Part shown: in pieces, positions 8,798 through 16,967 of the stretch
How positions within the stretch are numbered: the stretch's first letter is position 1
Layout of the letters: each line of letters opens with the position of its first letter
Source: Lysobacter sp. KIS68-7
GTDB taxonomy: Bacteria > Pseudomonadota > Gammaproteobacteria > Xanthomonadales > Xanthomonadaceae
Assembly (NCBI RefSeq): GCF_021284745.1
Contig: NZ_CP089925.1
Location: forward strand, 186,001-250,000
Reading direction: 5' to 3'
DNA: 64,000 nt
The notes under the pieces: model-generated
The model's database searches: none
Told to the model about the DNA's origin: nothing
The model's input: only the letters and a program-made list of their open reading frames with translations
Translations under genes and position numbers: made by a program

Positions 8798-10204
8798 ATG
8801 AAAGGCGCTTCACTTCGGGTGGTAAGGACATGGCGGGCCGCCCTGGTCGGCCTGCTCGTCCCCATCGCCCTCGGCTCCGCCGCCCAGACGCCGTTGCGTT
8901 GGGAAGGCTCACCGAATCCCGCGCCTTCGTCTGCGACGCCCAGCACGCCTTCCGCACAGCCCGTCCAGCTCGCCACCGCGTCGCCGGTGCGCAGCCAGGG
9001 CCTGGTGCCCAACCCGCTTCCCGTCGCCCCCGGCTTCGACGTGCGCCAGTTCGAAGACATGGCGCAGCAACTCGTCTCCGACCAGCGCATCCCCGGCATG
9101 GCGATGGCGATCGTGCAGAACGGGCGCATCGTCTCCATGCGCGGCTACGGCATCACCGACACGCGCGCAGCCGAACCGATCGATGCGCACACCGTGTTCC
9201 GCCTGGCGTCGCTGTCCAAGGCCTTCGCCGGCACGATGACGGGCTTGCTGGTGAACGACGGCGTGATCCGTTGGGACAGCCGCATCACCGACTACCTGCC
9301 CGACTTCCACCTGCAGAACGACTACGCGACGCAGCGCCTGACCGTCGCCGACGTCCTGAGCCACCGCGTCGGCCTGGTGCACAACACCTACGACCGCGAC
9401 CTCGAAGGCAACATGGACTACCGCGCGCTGACGCAGAGGCTCGCCTTCGCGCCGTCCGCGTGCCTGCCCGGCGATTGCTACGGCTACCAGAACGTCGCCT
9501 TCAGCCTGATCGGCGATGTCGTGTTCGCCGCCACCGGCACGTTCTACCAACAGGAAGTCGAGCGCCGCATCTTCAAGCCGCTCGGCATGGACGACGCGTC
9601 CATCGGCCTGGAAGGCATCGAAGCGAGCCCGCGCTGGGCGAAGCCGCACGTGCGCGGCCGCGGCGGTTGGGTGTCGATGATGCCCAAGCCGGCTTACTAC
9701 CGCGTCGCACCGGCTGCCGGCGTCAACGCGAGCATCTCGGACATGGCGCAGTGGCTGCTCGCGCACGGTGGCCATCGCCCCGACGTGCTGCCTGCGCCGC
9801 TGCTCGCGACGCTGCACGCACCGCTCGTCTCCACGCCCACCGAACTGCGCGGCACCTGGCGCCGCCAGCGCCTGTCGTCGGCGGGCTACGCCATCGGCTG
9901 GCGCGTGTACGACTACGCGGGCCACCAGGTCGTCTTCCATGCCGGTGCGGTGCAGGGCTATCGCGGGATGGTGGCGCTGCTGCCGGAACGCGACCTCGGG
10001 ATTGCGATCCTCTGGAACAGCGAAAGCTCGCTGCCCTCCGGCCTGTTGCCGAGCATCCTGGACAAGGCGATCGGCCTGCCGGCGCAGAAGTGGCTCGACG
10101 TCGAACCCTTCGACGAAGGCCTGTACGCCGAACGCAACGCGCCGGCCTCCCCGAGCGACACCACGGGCACCGACGCTTCGACCGCGACCGCCTCGCCGAA
10201 GTAA
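8798..10204 (+). CDS. Secreted serine hydrolase, beta-lactamase class C / penicillin-binding-protein-like
   Basis: 468 residues. An AGGGGG Shine-Dalgarno sequence lies about 10 nt before the ATG. An N-terminal signal peptide (about 30 residues) is followed by a Pro/Ser/Thr-rich linker. The three serine-hydrolase motifs are visible: SLSK at 138-141 (nucleophile Ser138, Lys141), Y230-Q-N232, and H381-A-G383. This is the esterase/peptidase arrangement of class C relatives. Substrates in this family include D-amino peptides, beta-lactams and esters, so a resistance function is not implied. The gene is divergent from lemA. Confidence 0.82.
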   Translation: MKGASLRVVRTWRAALVGLLVPIALGSAAQTPLRWEGSPNPAPSSATPSTPSAQPVQLATASPVRSQGLVPNPLPVAPGFDVRQFEDMAQQLVSDQRIPGMAMAIVQNGRIVSMRGYGITDTRAAEPIDAHTVFRLASLSKAFAGTMTGLLVNDGVIRWDSRITDYLPDFHLQNDYATQRLTVADVLSHRVGLVHNTYDRDLEGNMDYRALTQRLAFAPSACLPGDCYGYQNVAFSLIGDVVFAATGTFYQQEVERRIFKPLGMDDASIGLEGIEASPRWAKPHVRGRGGWVSMMPKPAYYRVAPAAGVNASISDMAQWLLAHGGHRPDVLPAPLLATLHAPLVSTPTELRGTWRRQRLSSAGYAIGWRVYDYAGHQVVFHAGAVQGYRGMVALLPERDLGIAILWNSESSLPSGLLPSILDKAIGLPAQKWLDVEPFDEGLYAERNAPASPSDTTGTDASTATASPK

Positions 10205-10233
10205 TCACGGCCAGCTCGCCGTAAACGCCGCCC

Positions 10234-10271
10234 AATAAAAAACCCCACCCCGCCTGGGCACGCGGGATGGG
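10234..10271 (-). terminator. Intrinsic terminator of the histone-like gene
   Basis: An 11-bp stem (10242-10252 with 10261-10271, one G-U pair in the minus-strand RNA) is followed on the minus strand by TTTTTTATT. It lies 25 nt past the stop of the H1-like gene. On the plus strand the hairpin lacks a 3' T tract but may still slow transcription from the serine hydrolase gene. Confidence 0.8.
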
Positions 10272-10295
10272 GCTCGATTACGGCTTCGGGGTTTC

Positions 10296-10736
10296 TTACA
10301 TCATCGGCATGACGGGCGCCGGCATGCTCACCGGGGCCGACTTGCGCGAGGACTTGCGTGCCTTCTTCGCTGCAGGCTTCTTGGCGGCCTTCTTCGCAGC
10401 GCGCTTCTTGGTGGCCTTCTTCGCGGCCTTCTTGGCAACGCGCTTCTTGGCGACCTTGCGGACGGCCTTCTTCGCGGCTGCCTTGCGGACGGCCTTCTTC
10501 GCGGCCTTCTTGACGACGCGCTTCTTGGCAGCCTTGCGGACAGCCTTCTTCGCGGCCTTCTTCACGACGCGCTTGGCGGCTGCCTTGCGGACGGCCTTCT
10601 TCGCGACCTTCTTGGCAACGCGCTTCTTGGCGACCTTGCGGACGGCCTTCTTCGCAGCAGCCTTGCGGACGCCCTTGCGGGCGGTCTTCTTCGTCGCCTT
10701 CTTGGCGGACTTCTTCGCAGCTTTCTTCATGGCCAT
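10296..10736 (-). CDS. Histone H1-like lysine/alanine-repeat DNA-binding protein
   Basis: 146 residues. Start set at the ATG at 10736, preceded by GAGGAG at about 7 nt; the longer frame upstream has no family similarity. Apart from the C-terminus (KSAPVSMPAPVMPMM) the protein is made only of K, A, R, V, T and a few others, arranged as repeats of AAKKAVRKVAKKRVAKK-like units. This resembles eukaryotic H1 tails and bacterial AlgP/Hc1-type proteins, which bind nucleic acid by charge and can compact DNA. Repeat DNA of this kind commonly varies in copy number between strains. Terminator immediately downstream; a long structured leader upstream. Confidence 0.85.
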   Translation of the reverse strand: MAMKKAAKKSAKKATKKTARKGVRKAAAKKAVRKVAKKRVAKKVAKKAVRKAAAKRVVKKAAKKAVRKAAKKRVVKKAAKKAVRKAAAKKAVRKVAKKRVAKKAAKKATKKRAAKKAAKKPAAKKARKSSRKSAPVSMPAPVMPMM

Positions 10737-10880
10737 GGGATGGCTCCTCGTCAGTGGACTTGCTTGGCTAGAACTGCCCAGTTCGAAGCGACGTCGCGGG
10801 AGTCGGACCCGCGACCAACCGCCGACGCGCCAGGCGCGCCGGGACGGATTCGGTGTGCCGCGCGAGGGACCGCGCGGCAA

Positions 10881-10912
10881 TAAAAAACCCGCGGCGCCGG
10901 GCGTCGCGGGTT
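10881..10912 (-). terminator. Premature intrinsic terminator in the histone leader
   Basis: The stem AACCCGCG/CGCGGGTT (10886-10893 with 10905-10912) with an 11-nt G/C-rich loop is followed on the minus strand by a run of T (opposite TAAAAAA at 10881-10887). It lies about 140 nt downstream of the promoter-like sequence at 11060-11088 and 145 nt upstream of the histone start codon. It could either end a small RNA or act as an attenuator for the histone gene. Confidence 0.6.
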
Positions 10913-11059
10913 CCAATAAGAATGGTGTCCTTGCGTTTCGCGAGGGAAACGAAGCCTGCATCCACCGTCATCTGCGTCCGGGCGGAGGTGCGTTTTGTGC
11001 TTCGCGCTGTCGTGTATTTTCGACTCACTCGTTTCCGCAGTTATGTCTGCTTGGCGCGA

Positions 11060-11088
11060 AACCTAATTACGGTTTTTTTCTTTGTCAA
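11060..11088 (-). promoter_or_regulatory. Sigma70-type promoter upstream of the histone-like gene
   Basis: On the minus strand, a perfect -35 hexamer TTGACA (11083-11088) is followed after 17 nt by TAGGTT (11060-11065) as a -10, inside the most A/T-rich stretch of the region. A transcript would begin near 11053 and run toward the histone gene. Seen by eye only. Confidence 0.5.
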
Positions 11089-11427
11089 CAACCCCCTACG
11101 ATTTTTTTCCACGGGCACCGCGCCGTTCGTCGCCCCGCGGCATGCCGTCGCGGGCGATGCACGCGGCATCGGGACGGCATGCGCCAGCGTTGCATGCATG
11201 GGACGCCTCGCGCGAAAACATCTTGATTTAAGCACTCTGCGAAACTTGCGCGGGCGAACGCGACGCCTTGCGCGCCGTTCCGCGACACGCCCGCGACGCA
11301 TGCCCGAAGGGGCATCGACATGCCTGGAACGCCCTCGACGATCGGCGAAAAAAAGTTGCCCGATGGCGCGTCGCAACAAACCCGATTGGCACGAAATGCG
11401 CGAAGTGCGCGGCGTCGCCGGAAACGA

Positions 11428-11452
11428 ATCCGGCCGCGCGAGGCGGCCGGAT
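11428..11452 (-). terminator. Hairpin after gcvH, probable weak terminator
   Basis: A perfect 10-bp inverted repeat ATCCGGCCGC/GCGGCCGGAT with a 5-nt loop lies 42 nt past the gcvH stop. On the minus strand it is followed by ATTCGTTTCC, only a weak T tract, so Rho-independent termination may be partial. Confidence 0.5.
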
Positions 11453-11493
11453 CGAGGTGCCGCGACACGCGCGGCGGACGTCGGAACGCGACG

Positions 11494-11889
11494 TCAGTGG
11501 TCTTCTTCTTCGAGCAGTTCGGCGTAGTCGTCGGGGCCGAGCAGGTCGTTGAGCTGCTCCGGTTCCTCGGCTTCGATCACGAAGATCCAGCCGTCGCCGT
11601 AGGCGTCCTCGTTGATCGTTTCCGGCTTGTCCGACAGCGCGGCGTTGACCTCGACGACCTTGCCGGTGACCGGCGAATAGACGTCGGAGGCAGCCTTCAC
11701 CGACTCGACGACGGCGACTGCGGTGCCCGCTTCGACGCGGTCGCCGACATTGGGAAGTTCGACGTACACCAGATCGCCGAGCAGGCCCTGCGCATGGTCG
11801 GAGATGCCGATGGTGACCTTGCCATCGCCTTCGACGCGCGCCCACTCGTGGGACTTCATGAACTTCAGGTCGCCGGGAATCTCATTCAT
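11494..11889 (-). CDS. gcvH: Glycine cleavage system H protein
   Basis: 131 residues, the normal length. The lipoyl attachment site is Lys65 in [13 protein letters not shown]. GcvH carries the aminomethyl group between the P, T and L proteins in glycine oxidation to CO2, ammonia and methylene-THF. It follows gcvT by 54 nt on the same strand, so the two are probably one operon. No gcvP is in the window. The acidic C-terminus (LLEEEDH) is usual. Confidence 0.95.
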   Translation of the reverse strand: MNEIPGDLKFMKSHEWARVEGDGKVTIGISDHAQGLLGDLVYVELPNVGDRVEAGTAVAVVESVKAASDVYSPVTGKVVEVNAALSDKPETINEDAYGDGWIFVIEAEEPEQLNDLLGPDDYAELLEEEDH

Positions 11890-11943
11890 CGGGGTGCTCC
11901 GTGCATCGCTTCGTCTTGGGGAGGGTGTGGATTTTATAGCGCA

Positions 11944-13044
11944 TCAAATGCCCGGCTGCGCCTTGCCTTCGCGCACGAACGGGAACTTCACGACGCGGAC
12001 CGGGACTTCACGCCCGCGGATGTCGACGCGGACGTTGCCCGGCTCGCCGGCCGGTACGCGGGCGAAGGCGATGGCCTTGCCGAGCGTCGGGGAGAACGTG
12101 CCCGAGAGGATCTCGCCCTCGCCGTTGTCGGTGAGCACCTTCTGGCCGTGGCGCAGCACGCCCTTCTCGTCCATCACCAGGCCGATCATCTGGCGCGGCA
12201 CGCCGGCGGACTTCTGCGCTTCGAGCGCGGCGCGGCCGGTGAAGTCGCGGCCTTCGTCGAGCGCGACCGTCCAGGCAAGGCCCGCTTCGTACGGCGAGAC
12301 CGTGTCGTCCATGTCCTGGCCATAGAGGTTCATGCCGGCTTCCAGGCGCAGCGTGTCGCGCGCGCCGAGGCCGGCCGGCTTCACGCCTGCGGCAAGCAGG
12401 GCGTTCCAGAAATCGACTGTGCGGGCTTCCGGCACGAGGATCTCGAAGCCGTCTTCGCCGGTGTAACCGGTGCGCGCGACGAACAGCGGCACGCCGTCCT
12501 TCGAGGTCGCCTCGGTGGCGGCGAAGCGCGCGATCTTGCCGACCGCCGCGGCGCTCGCATCATCGAGCAGGCCGATCACGCGCTCGCGCGCCGTCGGGCC
12601 CTGCACGGCGACCAGGCCGAACTCGGGGCGTTCGATCACGTCGATCGCGAAGGGCTTCGCCTGTTCGCCGATCCACTTGAGGTCCTTCTCGCGCGTGGCG
12701 GCGTTGACCACCAGGCGGAAGAATTCCTCGCCCATGTAATAGACGATGAGGTCGTCGACGACGCCGCCCTGCGGATTGAGCATCGCCGTGTACAGCGCCT
12801 TGCCCGGCACCTTGAGCTTGTCGACGGAATTGGCGACCAGTTTGCGCAGGAAGTCACGCACCTTCGCGCCGCGCAGGTCGACGACCGTCATGTGCGAGAC
12901 GTCGAACATGCCCGCGTCGCTGCGCACCAGATGGTGTTCGTCGACCTGGGAGCCGTAGTGCAGCGGCATGTCCCATCCGCCGAAGTCGACCATCTTGGCG
13001 CCGAGTGCGCGATGGGTGTCGTTGAGGAGGGTCTTCTGCGTCAT
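11944..13044 (-). CDS. gcvT: Glycine cleavage system aminomethyltransferase (T protein)
   Basis: 366 residues, family length. The folate-dependent T protein is recognised from the N-terminal [32 protein letters not shown] and the later [12 protein letters not shown] motif. It transfers the methylene carbon from the H-protein-bound aminomethyl group to tetrahydrofolate and releases ammonia. It is the first gene of gcvT-gcvH. No glycine riboswitch tandem is evident in the 50 nt before the start; the preceding gene (nfeD-type) ends at 13095. Confidence 0.95.
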   Translation of the reverse strand: MTQKTLLNDTHRALGAKMVDFGGWDMPLHYGSQVDEHHLVRSDAGMFDVSHMTVVDLRGAKVRDFLRKLVANSVDKLKVPGKALYTAMLNPQGGVVDDLIVYYMGEEFFRLVVNAATREKDLKWIGEQAKPFAIDVIERPEFGLVAVQGPTARERVIGLLDDASAAAVGKIARFAATEATSKDGVPLFVARTGYTGEDGFEILVPEARTVDFWNALLAAGVKPAGLGARDTLRLEAGMNLYGQDMDDTVSPYEAGLAWTVALDEGRDFTGRAALEAQKSAGVPRQMIGLVMDEKGVLRHGQKVLTDNGEGEILSGTFSPTLGKAIAFARVPAGEPGNVRVDIRGREVPVRVVKFPFVREGKAQPGI

Positions 13045-13094
13045 GCGGGCTGCCGTGGGGTCGGAAGCCCGCGATTATCGCACCAAGGGCTGGC

Positions 13095-13532
13095 TCAGCC
13101 GGCCGCGCCCACCCGCAGGGTCATGCCATCGGCACCGATCACGCGGACCGGCGTGCCTGCCGGCAGGTCCGGGCCGACCACGTCCCAGAACGCATCGGCA
13201 ATCTGCACGCGCCCATGGCCGTTGACGATCGCGCGCTCCAGCGGCACCACGCGCCCGACCAGGGCGGCGGTGCGTCGGTTGAGGGTCGCCGACCCGTCGG
13301 CCGATTCGCGGCTGCGACGGAACCAGCGCCGCCAGACCAGCAGCGACACGATCGCGAGCACGCCGAAGACACTGGCCTGCATCAGCACCGACAGGCCCGG
13401 CAACACCAGCACGAGCAGCAGGGTCGCCGTCGCGGCGAACCCGAGCCACAGCATGAAGGCGCCGGGCGCGAGCACCTCGGCCGCGAACAGCAGCAGCGCG
13501 ATCGCCGCCCACACGAAGACGTCGATGCGCAT
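13095..13532 (-). CDS. NfeD-family membrane protein
   Basis: 145 residues: three closely spaced hydrophobic segments in the first 70 residues, then a small soluble OB-fold-like domain (GRVVPLERAIVNGHGRVQI...GTPVRVIGADGMTLRV) typical of the short NfeD proteins. These partner with stomatin/SPFH proteins in membrane quality control. The SPFH partner lies only 3 nt upstream on the same strand, supporting a functional pair. The long-form NfeD serine protease domain is absent. Confidence 0.8.
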   Translation of the reverse strand: MRIDVFVWAAIALLLFAAEVLAPGAFMLWLGFAATATLLLVLVLPGLSVLMQASVFGVLAIVSLLVWRRWFRRSRESADGSATLNRRTAALVGRVVPLERAIVNGHGRVQIADAFWDVVGPDLPAGTPVRVIGADGMTLRVGAAG

Positions 13533-13535
13533 CGG

Positions 13536-14501
13536 TCAGCCTCCGCTCCGCGGTGTTGCGGCTGCGGGCGCGGCCACGCGCGGCGCCGGGCGATCGAAAG
13601 CTTCGCGCGCGAGTTCGGCGATGCCGCCGAGCGAACCGATCACGCCCGCCGATTCCATCGGCATCAGCACGAACTTCTGGTTCGGCGCTTCGGCCAGCGA
13701 CTTGAACGCCTCGATGTACTTCTGAGCGACGAAGTAATTGATGGCGTTGACGTTGCCGCCCGCGATCGCGTCCGAGACCATCTGCGTCGCCTTCGCTTCG
13801 GCTTCGGCCAGGCGCTCGCGCGCTTCGGCCTGGCGGAACGCGGCTTCGCGCTGGCCTTCGGCTTCGAGGATCGCGGCCTGCTTCTCGCCTTCGGCGCGCA
13901 GGATCGCCGAGGCGCGGTGGCCCTCGGCTTCCAGGATGTTGGCGCGCTTCTCGCGCTCCGCCTTCATCTGCCGCGCCATCGAATCGATCAGGTCGCGCGG
14001 CGGCTGGATGTCCTTGAGCTCGATGCGGTTGACCTTCAGGCCCCACGGGTGCGTGGCGGCGTCGACGGCGACGAGCACCTTGGCGTTGATCTCGTCGCGC
14101 TTGGACAGCGACTCGTCCAGGTCCATCGAACCGATCGAGGTACGGATGTTGGTCATCACCAGGTTGAGGATGGCGATCTCCAACTGCGCCACCTCGTAGG
14201 CGGCCTTGGCCGCGTCGAGCACCTGGAAGAAGACGATGCCGTCGACCTTCACCACGGCGTTGTCCTTGGTGATGACGTCCTGGCTCGGCACGTCCATCAC
14301 CTGCTCCATCATGTTGATCTTGCGGCCGATGCGCTGGTAGATCGGCACCAGCAGGTGCAGGCCCGGGTCCAGGGTATGGGTGTAGCGGCCGAAGCGCTCC
14401 ACCGTCCATTCGTAGCCCTGCGGCACCATGCGGACCGCCTTCATGACGGCCACCAGGACCAGGAAGACGACAATCGCACTCAGCATCCAGCTCAAGGTCA
14501 T
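13536..14501 (-). CDS. SPFH/band-7 (stomatin/QmcA-like) membrane protein
   Basis: 321 residues from the ATG at 14501, which has GGGGGA about 8 nt upstream; the frame further upstream has no similarity. One N-terminal membrane segment (about residues 3-22), then the SPFH core with YEWTVERFGRYTHTLDPGLHLLVP, and a long Ala/Glu/Arg coiled coil (REKRANILEAEGHRASAILR and following). Such proteins form ring-like membrane microdomain scaffolds. The gene closely resembles E. coli qmcA in pairing with an NfeD gene immediately downstream. It is divergent from the sigma factor gene. Confidence 0.85.
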   Translation of the reverse strand: MTLSWMLSAIVVFLVLVAVMKAVRMVPQGYEWTVERFGRYTHTLDPGLHLLVPIYQRIGRKINMMEQVMDVPSQDVITKDNAVVKVDGIVFFQVLDAAKAAYEVAQLEIAILNLVMTNIRTSIGSMDLDESLSKRDEINAKVLVAVDAATHPWGLKVNRIELKDIQPPRDLIDSMARQMKAEREKRANILEAEGHRASAILRAEGEKQAAILEAEGQREAAFRQAEARERLAEAEAKATQMVSDAIAGGNVNAINYFVAQKYIEAFKSLAEAPNQKFVLMPMESAGVIGSLGGIAELAREAFDRPAPRVAAPAAATPRSGG

Positions 14502-14598
14502 TCTTGCGTTCCCCCATTCGGTGTCGGCCGGAGTATAGGGTCGGCCGGTGCCACCGGCATTGCGACGCTTTCGCCCCTTCGGGCATCCACGGCTGCAG

Positions 14599-15171
14599 AT
14601 GACCGCCCATTCGAGTTTCGCCATCGATGTCCCCGACGCCCTGCTCGCCCGTGCGCGTGCCGGGGACCACGCGGCGCTCGAGCAGCTCTACCGTTGGTTC
14701 GAACGCCCGGTCTACACCCTGGCTTTGCGGATGAGCGGCGACCGGGAGGAGGCGCGCGACGTGTTGCAGGAGACGATGCTCAAGGTGATCGGCCGGATCG
14801 GCGAGTTCCGTGGCGCGGGCAGCCCGTTCTGGGGCTGGCTGCGACAGATCGCGGTGAACGAAGCGCTGATGCGCCTGCGTCGCGATCGGAAATTCGCGCA
14901 GGAAGTCGGCGTGGACGACGCCTCGATCTTCCCCGAGGACAACGCACCGCTCCCGCCTGCCGCTGCCGACGCGGCGATCCTGCAACGCGCGCTCGCCTCC
15001 CTGCCTCCGGCGACGCGCAGCGTCCTCTGGCTGTACCACGCCGAGGGCTACACCCACGACGAAATCGCGACGCTGATGCAGCGCACCGCGAGCTTTTCCA
15101 AATCCCAGCTGGCGCGCGGCACCAAGAAACTGCGCGCCGCCCTCGCGATCCCGGAGGACGCCCATGCGTGA
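14599..15171 (+). CDS. ECF-type RNA polymerase sigma factor
   Basis: 190 residues from the ATG at 14599. Sigma region 2 is visible as ALEQLYRWFERPVYTLALRM...REEARDVLQETMLKV (about residues 24-65). Region 4 is ALASLPPATRSVLWLYHAEGYTHDEIATLM, and the C-terminal helix RTASFSKSQLARGTKKLR is a recurrent form in gammaproteobacterial ECF factors. It overlaps the next gene (a one-TM protein) by 8 nt, the usual arrangement of sigma and anti-sigma factors. Targets are unknown; autoregulation is possible. Confidence 0.85.
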   Translation: MTAHSSFAIDVPDALLARARAGDHAALEQLYRWFERPVYTLALRMSGDREEARDVLQETMLKVIGRIGEFRGAGSPFWGWLRQIAVNEALMRLRRDRKFAQEVGVDDASIFPEDNAPLPPAAADAAILQRALASLPPATRSVLWLYHAEGYTHDEIATLMQRTASFSKSQLARGTKKLRAALAIPEDAHA

Positions 15172-15742
15172 CGACATCCACCGCACTGCCCCTGGTGGCG
15201 CAGGTGCACCGCGCGATTGGAGCGCGGCCTTCGCAGCGCTCCCGCTCGAGCGCCCCGACACCGATGCATGGCAGGACATCGCGCAGCGCTTGCCCGTGCG
15301 CCATCGCGCGAACCGTTGGATCGCCGGCCTGGCCATCGCCGCTGTGCTCGCGCTCGCCGTGGTCGTGCCGCTGCGCCTGCTCGGCCCCACGCCGTCGAAG
15401 GTCGAAGCGCCGACGCAGACCGTGGTCGCGACGACGCCCGCGCCGACCGATCCGCTCGAACAGCTCTACGCAGAATCCGCGCAGCTGGAGAGCGTGCTTG
15501 CGATCGCGCGCGACGACACTGTCTCCAGCGGCAGCGCCGCCGAAGTGGCCGCCAACCTCGACGCCGAACTCGCCCGCATCGACGCACAGCTGCGCACCCC
15601 CGACCTGCCGCGCGACCGCCAGATCGCCCTGTGGCAGGCCCGCGTGGAAGCGCTGCGCTCCAGCGTGACCTTCGAAGGCACGCGTCGCCTGCTCGCCTCG
15701 CACGGCGAGGGCTACGACGGCGCGCTCGTGCGCGTCGACTGA
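15164..15742 (+). CDS. Probable anti-sigma factor, single-pass membrane protein
   Basis: 192 residues. A short N-terminal cytoplasmic part (about 50 residues with W-Q-D-I features) is followed by one transmembrane segment (about residues 53-70, WIAGLAIAAVLALAVVVPLR) and a periplasmic region with predicted helices. No zinc-binding HxxxCxxC is visible, so it is not a ZAS-type anti-sigma. Assignment rests on topology and on the 8-nt overlap with the upstream sigma gene. It is followed 67 nt later by a periplasmic double-PDZ protein. Confidence 0.55.
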   Translation: MRDDIHRTAPGGAGAPRDWSAAFAALPLERPDTDAWQDIAQRLPVRHRANRWIAGLAIAAVLALAVVVPLRLLGPTPSKVEAPTQTVVATTPAPTDPLEQLYAESAQLESVLAIARDDTVSSGSAAEVAANLDAELARIDAQLRTPDLPRDRQIALWQARVEALRSSVTFEGTRRLLASHGEGYDGALVRVD

Positions 15743-15809
15743 CTGCGACGCTTTCGCGCACTGCCGCATCCCTGACTACGTACATCCACTCGAAGCTCCC
15801 GAGGACACC

Positions 15810-16955
15810 ATGAAGCCCAGCACGCCCACCCTCCTCGCCACCGCGCTCGCCTGCGTGCTCGCCGGCAGCGCGGCCATGGCGCAGACCGCACCGAAAGCCA
15901 AGTCCGATGCCGCGCTGCAGGCCCAGCTCGCCGCCGCGCAGAAGGACCTGGACCAGGCCGCGCGGCGCGTCGCCGAAATCAACCGCGAACTCGGACGCGA
16001 AGGCGGCCCCGACGTCCAGATCATCCAGCGCCACGGGCCCGGTCGCCCGGTCATCGGCGTCGTGCTCGCGCCCGACGAACAGTCCGGCGTGCGCATCGCC
16101 GCCGTGACACCCGACAGCGGCGCGGCGAAGGCCGGCCTCAAGGCGGGCGATCGCATCACCAGCGTCAACGGCACGCAGGTGCTCGGCAGCAACGGCGAGT
16201 TGCGCCTGGACAACGTGCGCAAGCTCACCGCCGACCTCGACTCGGGCAAGACGGTGCGCATCGGCTACGCACGCGACGGCAAGGTGCAGACGGTGAACGT
16301 CACGCCGACCCTGGAGAAGGACGTGTTCTGGGTCGGCACCGGCGGGCCTCAGCCGGACATCCAGCTGCGCAAGATCCGCCTGCCGGGCATGGCGCCGGAC
16401 GTCGGCGAAGAAGTCATCCGCATCGGGCCGCGCGGCGATTGCAAGGGCAAGGACTGCAAGTTCCCCGCGCTCGCCGAAGCCTTCCGCTGGAACGGCCTCA
16501 ACCTGGCGTCCATCGATCCGAAGCTCGGGCGTTATTTCGGTACCGACCAAGGCGTGCTCGTACTCAGCACGGGGCCGGAGTTGGCGAACCTGCAACCGGG
16601 AGACGTGATCCAGAAGATCGACGGACGCGCGGTGGACTCGCCGCGCGAAGCGATGGATGCGCTGCGCGGCAAGGACGCCGATCAGCTCGCGCTGGTGGAA
16701 TACCTGCGCGACCGCAAGACGGCGAGCACGCGCATCAAGGCGCCGAAGCTGGACTTCGTGCTCCCGCCTCCGCCGCCGCCGGCACCGCCCGCGCCGCCTG
16801 CAGCGCCGCGCGCTCCGAAGGCGCCGCTGCCGCCTCCGCCGCCTCCGGCGCCGACCGCTTCGCTGGACCTGAAATGGGATGACACGACCGCTGCACCCGA
16901 TGCGGCGCGCAGCGTCATGATCATCGACACCGACATGCGCGGCGAGACGCTCTGA
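15810..16955 (+). CDS. Exported double-PDZ-domain protein
   Basis: 381 residues. A signal peptide (about 24 residues, ending AAMAQ) is followed by a short coiled coil with AAQKDLDQAARRVAEINREL. PDZ1 is at roughly residues 70-170 (RPVIGVVLA...GAAKAGLKAGDRITSVNGTQV) and PDZ2 at about 235-310 (LANLQPGDVIQKIDGRAVDS). A proline/alanine tract follows at about 312-355. There is no protease domain, so it may bind exposed C-termini in the periplasm and act as a sensor or scaffold. Its location behind the sigma/anti-sigma pair suggests envelope-stress signalling, but no pathway can be assigned. It ends 12 nt from the convergent aldo/keto reductase. Confidence 0.75.
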   Translation: MKPSTPTLLATALACVLAGSAAMAQTAPKAKSDAALQAQLAAAQKDLDQAARRVAEINRELGREGGPDVQIIQRHGPGRPVIGVVLAPDEQSGVRIAAVTPDSGAAKAGLKAGDRITSVNGTQVLGSNGELRLDNVRKLTADLDSGKTVRIGYARDGKVQTVNVTPTLEKDVFWVGTGGPQPDIQLRKIRLPGMAPDVGEEVIRIGPRGDCKGKDCKFPALAEAFRWNGLNLASIDPKLGRYFGTDQGVLVLSTGPELANLQPGDVIQKIDGRAVDSPREAMDALRGKDADQLALVEYLRDRKTASTRIKAPKLDFVLPPPPPPAPPAPPAAPRAPKAPLPPPPPPAPTASLDLKWDDTTAAPDAARSVMIIDTDMRGETL

Positions 16956-16967
16956 CCGACGTTCGAC

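Larger units (their letters stand above)
10737..11493. other. 757-bp intergenic region: structured leader / possible small RNA
   Basis: No convincing gene is seen in 10737-11493; the open frames here are short, arginine-rich and in conflict with each other. The region holds a promoter-like pair, a terminator hairpin (10881-10912), a strong 10-bp inverted repeat after gcvH, a hairpin GAACTGGGCAGTTC and an 8-bp stem with a 7-nt loop (around 10790-10816). The 11030-11115 portion is much richer in A/T than the surroundings. Confidence 0.6.

Noticed and set aside
10790-10816. tRNA T-arm-like segment (GTCGCGGG, 7-nt loop TCCGACT, CCCGCGAC on the minus strand)
   Set aside because: Loop reads TC instead of TT at its start, and no acceptor or anticodon arm can be paired around it. 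At most a decayed fragment.
10920-10945. GGACACCA on the minus strand as a possible tRNA 3' end before the terminator
   Set aside because: No complementary acceptor strand upstream and no T arm with TTCRA; part of the leader or small RNA.
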